Below, piece by piece: positions 61,898-64,000 of a stretch of DNA of 64,000 nucleotides. The notes beneath the pieces were generated by a model, which worked only from the letters and a program-made list of their open reading frames with translations, searched no databases and had not been told where the DNA came from. The first letter of the stretch is position 1; every line of letters begins with the position of its first letter. Source of the DNA: an uncultured Bacteroidales bacterium (GTDB lineage: Bacteria; Bacteroidota; Bacteroidia; Bacteroidales; Bacteroidaceae); contig CACWFY010000005.1 of assembly GCA_902760345.1 (NCBI GenBank), positions 1 through 64,000 on the forward strand, written 5' to 3'. A program made the position numbers and the translations under genes.

Positions 61898-62377
61898 ATG
61901 ACGACATTAGAAAAACAGTTTGCACAAACCGTAGCAGAACACAAGAGCACCATCTACACCGTGTGCTACATGTTCTCGCAGGATGCCGACGAGGTGAACG
62001 ACCTGTTCCAGGAGGTACTAGTCAATCTTTGGAAAGGCTTCGAACGCTTCGAGCATCGCAGCGACATCAAGACGTGGATCTACCGCGTCGCCCTGAACAC
62101 TTGTATCTCTCTTGACAGAAAGAAACGGCGTGCGGCGGAAGTCCGGCTGACGATGGACATCAATCTCTTTGAAGACCGCGACGAGGATACCCGACAGGTG
62201 GACATGCTCCACAAGCGTATCTCGAAGTTGCAGCCCTTCGACCGCGCGATTGTCCTGCTTTGGCTCGAGAATCTCAGTTATGAGGAAATCGGACAGATTG
62301 TCGGTATTACTGCTAAGAACGTCAGCGTCCGCCTGTTTAGAATCCGCGAGCAGCTAAAAAACATGTCTAACGATTAA
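61898..62377 (+). CDS. ECF-type RNA polymerase sigma factor
   Basis: 159 residues from ATG 61898 (MTTLEKQFAQTVAEHK); an upstream ATG at 61868 would add ten residues but leaves only about ten bases after the -7-like box. Region 2: CYMFSQDADEVNDLFQEVLVNLWKG and DIKTWIYRVALNTCISL; region 4: LQPFDRAIVLLWLENLSYEE and helix-turn-helix with ITAKNVSVRLFRIREQL. Followed after 12 bases by a membrane protein gene, probably a regulator of it. Confidence 0.92.
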   Translation: MTTLEKQFAQTVAEHKSTIYTVCYMFSQDADEVNDLFQEVLVNLWKGFERFEHRSDIKTWIYRVALNTCISLDRKKRRAAEVRLTMDINLFEDRDEDTRQVDMLHKRISKLQPFDRAIVLLWLENLSYEEIGQIVGITAKNVSVRLFRIREQLKNMSND

Positions 62378-62389
62378 AAACTATCCATT

Positions 62390-62974
62390 ATGAACGAGAA
62401 TTTCGATTTTGAGAACATGCGTCAGCAGATGACCATGCTCAAGAATAAGCTTAACCAGCAAGAAATTGTGAACGACCGCCTCATGCGTCGCTCAATGAAG
62501 AATGAAGTAAACACCATCGCCCGCCGTTACTATATCATCATGGCAGTAGGCTTGCTGATGGTGCCTTATGGCTACTGGTGCTTCGTGAAATTGGGAGGAC
62601 TCTCCATCTTCTTTTGGATTGTAACCAGCATATTTATGCTCGTCTGTACAGGTGCCACCTTTTACACTTTGCGCAAAATCAACGATCCAGATATGATGAA
62701 CCGTAATCTTGTGGAGGCCCGAAAAAGAGTGGCCAGCGCCAAGAAGTTCGAAGCCAACTGGCTGTTCTTTGGCATCCCCGCGGTCATTCTGTGGTTTGCT
62801 TGGTTCATGTACGAGTCCTATCAGGTTCATGGCGACACCATAGACAACGGATTCTTCTGGGGTGGATGCATTGGTGGTATCATCGGCGCCATCTGCGGTC
62901 TCAGCCTCAACTTCAAGACCCAGCGCCAGTATCAGGACATCATCGATCAGATAGAAGACCTGACTAATAGCTGA
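62390..62974 (+). CDS. Membrane protein paired with an ECF sigma factor
   Basis: 194 residues. An N-terminal ~40-residue cytoplasmic helix (NFDFENMRQQMTMLKNKL), then four hydrophobic segments at about 47-65, 70-90, 120-140 and 155-175, and a helical C-terminal tail. Probably an anti-sigma-like partner by position, though it has no known domain. Convergent with the GH25 gene, 12 bases apart. Confidence 0.7.
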   Translation: MNENFDFENMRQQMTMLKNKLNQQEIVNDRLMRRSMKNEVNTIARRYYIIMAVGLLMVPYGYWCFVKLGGLSIFFWIVTSIFMLVCTGATFYTLRKINDPDMMNRNLVEARKRVASAKKFEANWLFFGIPAVILWFAWFMYESYQVHGDTIDNGFFWGGCIGGIIGAICGLSLNFKTQRQYQDIIDQIEDLTNS

Positions 62975-62986
62975 TCCGATGGGGTG

Positions 62987-64000
62987 CTATTTGTGAAAAC
63001 CTGTGCGGACGAATTCGTCGAACTGTCCCTGATAGCCGTTGAACACGTTGATGTCGACGGGACCGTTGATACCCTCAACACGCCCGTCGGCACACAACTG
63101 CCAATAGACCAGCCGAACATCTGGCTTGTATTGTCCGTAGCGGGCTATCCATACATTGTATTTGCGCTTGATATCAGCGGCATCCTTCATGTGTTGGTTG
63201 ATGAACATCTGGCTGACATAGAGAATAGGGCGCATGCCACTCCGACGTTCCACAATCTGCATCCAAACACGGATGCGACGCATTAGTTCCTGTTCGCCAA
63301 TCTTCCGGATTTGTGCTTCGCTGGGTTCAACGTCGAGTACAGGCGGGAAGTCGCCCTTGCGCAGAAGTGTATGATTCACGAAGTAGTTAGCCTGCGCCTC
63401 GGCCGTACTGCTTAGCGAGAAGAAATGGTAGGCGCCGACGTGGATTCCCTCCTTCTTGGCCTTGGCATAGTCGCTGACAAAATAGCGGTTGCGGATAGTG
63501 GTTCCCTCGGTACTCTTGATATAGATGAACGATACGGGGAAGGTTCGTCCTTCGGTCGGATGACGTTTGCCGAGTGACGTGATGCGCAACTTGCGCCAGT
63601 TGATGGCAAAGCGCTGGCGACCCTTTTCGTGCTGGTGGCGCGAGATGTCTATGCCGTAGATGCGCTCGGTGGTATATTTGATACGTTCGCCAAGAAAGCG
63701 TCCTTCTTTCCATTCGCCGACATGTAACGGATGGTGTGGAGAAGAATCGAAAGCAAAGCCGTGCAGGATATCGTTTAGCCAAAAGCCTTCCTTGTGGCAA
63801 CCGTCCCATTGATCCATTACGCCCTGTCCGCAAGCCTGCAGCTGACGGTTCATCTGTCCTTGATAGATACCTGTAGAGTCGTAGCGGAAGGCCAAGACAA
63901 TGGTGTCGCAAGCCCAGAGGCCTGAGACGATACGTCCTAGTGAGTCGCGCGTGATGCCTTGTCCTTTGAGTGGTCCAACAATGAAGTGGCCTGCCTTCCA
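62987..64000 (-). CDS. GH25 lysozyme with MORN-like repeats (5' end outside window)
   Basis: Partial; the frame stays open to the window edge, giving at least 337 residues. A TTG at 63895 is only an internal codon. The N-terminal part has MORN-like repeats (GPLKGQGITRDSLG, YDSTGIYQGQMNRQLQACG, HVGEWKEGRFLGERI). The C-terminal GH25 domain carries IYGIDISRHQ, FIYIKSTEGTT, GAYHFFS and VLDVEPSE, with catalytic Asp and Glu in DVEPSE, and ends VDINVFNG. It cleaves peptidoglycan glycan strands. No signal peptide can be judged. The combination of MORN repeats and GH25 seems typical of some Bacteroidales proteins. Confidence 0.88.
   Translation of the reverse strand, partial: WKAGHFIVGPLKGQGITRDSLGRIVSGLWACDTIVLAFRYDSTGIYQGQMNRQLQACGQGVMDQWDGCHKEGFWLNDILHGFAFDSSPHHPLHVGEWKEGRFLGERIKYTTERIYGIDISRHQHEKGRQRFAINWRKLRITSLGKRHPTEGRTFPVSFIYIKSTEGTTIRNRYFVSDYAKAKKEGIHVGAYHFFSLSSTAEAQANYFVNHTLLRKGDFPPVLDVEPSEAQIRKIGEQELMRRIRVWMQIVERRSGMRPILYVSQMFINQHMKDAADIKRKYNVWIARYGQYKPDVRLVYWQLCADGRVEGINGPVDINVFNGYQGQFDEFVRTGFHK

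Overview
The window looks like a chromosomal segment of a Prevotella-like member of the Bacteroidota (Bacteroidales). Direct support: at least twenty -7 boxes of the form TAnnTTTG, often with TTTG about 20 bases upstream, which is the promoter type of this phylum; a short 290-residue primary sigma factor; and family content typical of the group (DUF4421, DUF1460, DUF5686, DUF1015, DPP4, fused HisB, AddAB-type nuclease). It starts at the 3' end of a 5S rRNA gene, so an rRNA operon lies just to the left.

Layout. 1-9142: 5S end, a carboxypeptidase-regulatory-like exported protein, dipeptidyl peptidase IV, rubrerythrin and asparaginase, then an overlapping three-gene operon (DUF4384-like exported protein, CHASE2-like membrane protein, transglutaminase-like exported protein) that may be an undescribed sensing module. 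9204-11881: uxaC and trpS. 11882-14931 is the most accessory-looking stretch: two arrays of 22-bp units, a large imperfect inverted repeat, a lipoprotein with an internal duplication, a frameshifted HUH/Y1 transposase (RAYT-like) gene with an unusual C-terminal half, and a small HExxH protein. 14967-30374 is mostly housekeeping: metY, a divergent NAD-dependent DNA ligase, an orphan hisB, a five-gene operon (Gfo/Idh/MocA oxidoreductase, DUF4421, DUF1460, YkvA-like, FAD-dependent oxidoreductase), and a serine-linked region (serC, serA, HIT, DUF1015, YigZ). 30523-41430: DbpA-like helicase, OmpH-like lipoprotein, pepD, two ECF sigma modules around a synthetase-type RelA, and a decayed gene. 41976-44607: HAD phosphatase, panB, MFS transporter. 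44614-52498: an operon of DUF5686, AddA-like and AddB-like proteins. 52539-59667: rpoD, RhlE-like helicase, and a lon-tgt-lptG chain joined by 4-base overlaps. 60024-64000: secreted esterase, a third ECF module, and a MORN-GH25 lysozyme cut by the window end.

The strongest unexplained signal is not a gene. Short tandem arrays of 7-, 8- or 9-bp units occur at gene junctions inside operons, where the array repeatedly supplies or directly abuts the stop codon of the upstream gene, and the same 7- and 9-bp families occur in frame inside four large proteins (helicase, RelA, AddB, AddA). A second, separate family of 22-bp-period arrays (CTATGTTTTCAC or GTGGCACTTTG/CGTAACTTTG words) occupies three otherwise empty intergenic gaps.
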